Assembly: GCA_026786125.1 (NCBI GenBank) | Contig: JAJAYU010000373.1 | Span: 1-6,843, forward strand | DNA from: Chamaesiphon sp. | Lineage (GTDB): Bacteria; Cyanobacteriota; Cyanobacteriia; Cyanobacteriales; Chamaesiphonaceae | DNA length: 6,843 bases | Reading direction: 5' to 3' | In this document: piece after piece, positions 5,842 through 6,843 of the stretch | How the letters are laid out: each line of letters starts with the position of its first letter | Position numbering within the stretch: position 1 is the stretch's first letter | Translations under genes and position numbers: made by a program | The notes under the pieces: model-generated | What the model saw: the letters and a program-made list of their open reading frames with translations, nothing else | The model's database searches: none | Told to the model about the DNA's origin: nothing

Positions 5842-6681
5842 CTAGTTATATTGATCGATATACATTGATGAATTCTGGATTAAGGGTTTGGAGATTGCAT
5901 ATAAAACTGTAATAATTAAAAATGTTAGTAGGATTACTACTAGTGGAAATTTGCCAATCAATTCTCCTGGGAGTACCTGGAGAAACTGCTTAGGTTCGGT
6001 GACTAGACTCCAACTATTAAATCTAATAAATCTGCCAATGTAAATGCCGATCGCACATAATAAGTGCAAGCTAAATTCTGTGATGGTTATATAATCCCCA
6101 AGCTGATTTTTGGTCATATATTGGCGAATATTGACCAGCGAGAATACATAAGCAAACCAGCCAATACCGATAAATAGTATATAAATAGGCACGATTATTA
6201 ACGTAATCGTCCAGACAGAACTAATCGCCCGTACTGCATCATAAAAGTGAATAATATCGGTCAAAATATACGGTGCATTTGGTAAAATAGCGATAAATAA
6301 AAGTACTCCAATCCACCAAAAGAATGATCGCGCTCTATCTGTTTGGAGTTGAGATCGCCGATCAATCACGATCAAAATCGCAATTAAAATAATTGAGATG
6401 GCGATAAAAATTAATCTCACACCCCACAGCGAAATCGTTACCCTTTTAATTGCTTCGAGAAAGTCACCATTATTGTATTTCTTAATTCCAACAATAAAAC
6501 TCAGCCCCAATAAAATATAGGTACTCCAGCAGAATAATCGCGATCGAGGCTTATTAAATAGAAAAAAGCTCAGGGTGAGCGGAACCAATGCCAGGAAGGT
6601 ATTCCAGGCAATCCGACCAATATCATCTGACATCACTTGAGTCAGTGTAGCTGTGCCACCAGGAATTTGAGATAACAGCAT
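5842..6681 (-). CDS. DUF1361 multi-pass membrane protein
   Basis: A 279-residue integral membrane protein of the DUF1361 family, whose function is unknown. About seven hydrophobic segments can be seen, near residues 24-42, 50-65, 86-106, 119-133, 153-181, 202-215 and 243-264. The family's characteristic loop PNAPYILTDIIHF (134-146) and the later GRFIRFNSW (216-224) are both intact, as is conserved-looking acidic and His content between helices (D142, H145, H206). These polar residues in membrane-facing regions hint at binding or transport, but that is only inference. The start at 6681 gives a short 20-residue lead-in before the first helix; M17 is an alternative. The gene converges on the thioesterase with no clear terminator between them. 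Upstream (6682-6736) lie degenerate heptamers and then the 107-bp repeat, so any promoter is confined to about 55 bases or to within the repeat. Confidence 0.87.
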   Translation of the reverse strand: MLLSQIPGGTATLTQVMSDDIGRIAWNTFLALVPLTLSFFLFNKPRSRLFCWSTYILLGLSFIVGIKKYNNGDFLEAIKRVTISLWGVRLIFIAISIILIAILIVIDRRSQLQTDRARSFFWWIGVLLFIAILPNAPYILTDIIHFYDAVRAISSVWTITLIIVPIYILFIGIGWFAYVFSLVNIRQYMTKNQLGDYITITEFSLHLLCAIGIYIGRFIRFNSWSLVTEPKQFLQVLPGELIGKFPLVVILLTFLIITVLYAISKPLIQNSSMYIDQYN

Positions 6682-6694
6682 TCAACCTCTATTA

Positions 6695-6711
6695 AACTAT
6701 CAACCTTCAAC
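6695..6711 (+). repeat. Short degenerate AACTATC heptamer tract
   Basis: AACTATC (6695-6701), the variant AACCTTC (6702-6708) and AAC (6709-6711) lie head to tail just upstream of the DUF1361 gene. The unit and orientation on the plus strand match the four-copy array at 433-460, so it is probably the same heptamer family in a decayed or short form. Confidence 0.5.
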
Positions 6712-6736
6712 ATCCCCATCCTAATAACCTAGCTAG

Positions 6737-6843
6737 GTGTGTTGGGTTGTCTCCTGACGGAGAGGCTTCGCCAACATTCTTCTGCTTGGTGCGTTTCCAT
6801 GGTCGGGAAACCCGACCGGAACGCATCCGCAACCCAACCTACA
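6737..6843 (-). repeat. 107-bp hairpin-rich interspersed repeat, copy 2 (inverted, at window edge)
   Basis: The reverse complement of this stretch matches 2474-2580 at 106 of 107 positions. It keeps the terminal GTTGGGTTG motifs and the perfect hairpin GGTCGGG (6801-6807) with CCCGACC (6811-6817) around AAA. It lies upstream of the DUF1361 gene. Flanking sequence differs from copy 1 on the inner side (CTAG against GCAA), which fixes that boundary; the other boundary coincides with the window end and could extend further. Confidence 0.92.

Noticed and set aside
2474..6843. Composite transposon ended by the two repeats
   Set aside because: No transposase lies between them and the enclosed genes are ordinary chromosomal ones; repeat ends are not those of an IS I recognise.

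Overview
The window comes from a cyanobacterium with beta-carboxysomes. Four lines of evidence agree: two carboxysome shell genes of the CcmK4 and CcmO types, an intact petN for the 29-residue cytochrome b6f subunit VIII, many CGATCG/GATCGATC palindromes of the kind common in cyanobacterial genomes, and short heptamer repeats between genes. Most starts lack a clear Shine-Dalgarno sequence, which is common in this phylum. The genus cannot be fixed from the sequence alone.

Left part, plus strand (1-2466). The window opens inside a ccmK4-like gene with only the first codons missing. A small stem-loop with a T run follows, then a heptamer repeat, then ccmO with two tandem BMC domains and an acidic, Gln-rich tail. 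About 120 bases on is a ParA/MinD-type ATPase that starts at 1381. The gap before it carries what looks like the 3' third of a tRNA gene. Its position next to shell genes makes a carboxysome-positioning role (McdA-like) worth testing, but no McdB partner is present and a general ParA role is equally open. petN follows, with its own likely promoter.

Middle (2467-2651). petN converges with rlmD. The gap holds a 107-bp hairpin-rich repeat and a separate strong 9-bp stem-loop.

Right part (2652-6843). On the minus strand, a chaN-like gene for an exported protein lies upstream of rlmD, which encodes an Fe-S 23S rRNA uracil-C5 methyltransferase. A hotdog-fold acyl-CoA thioesterase gene is divergent from chaN across 78 bases. 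A DUF1361 membrane-protein gene on the minus strand converges on the thioesterase. The window ends in a second, inverted copy of the 107-bp repeat, 106/107 identical to the first. The two copies bracket the whole rlmD-chaN-thioesterase-DUF1361 block.

Functionally, the left part serves CO2 fixation and photosynthetic electron transport. The right part is a mix of housekeeping and poorly known genes with no shared pathway visible. No defence system, integrase, transposase gene or CRISPR array was seen.
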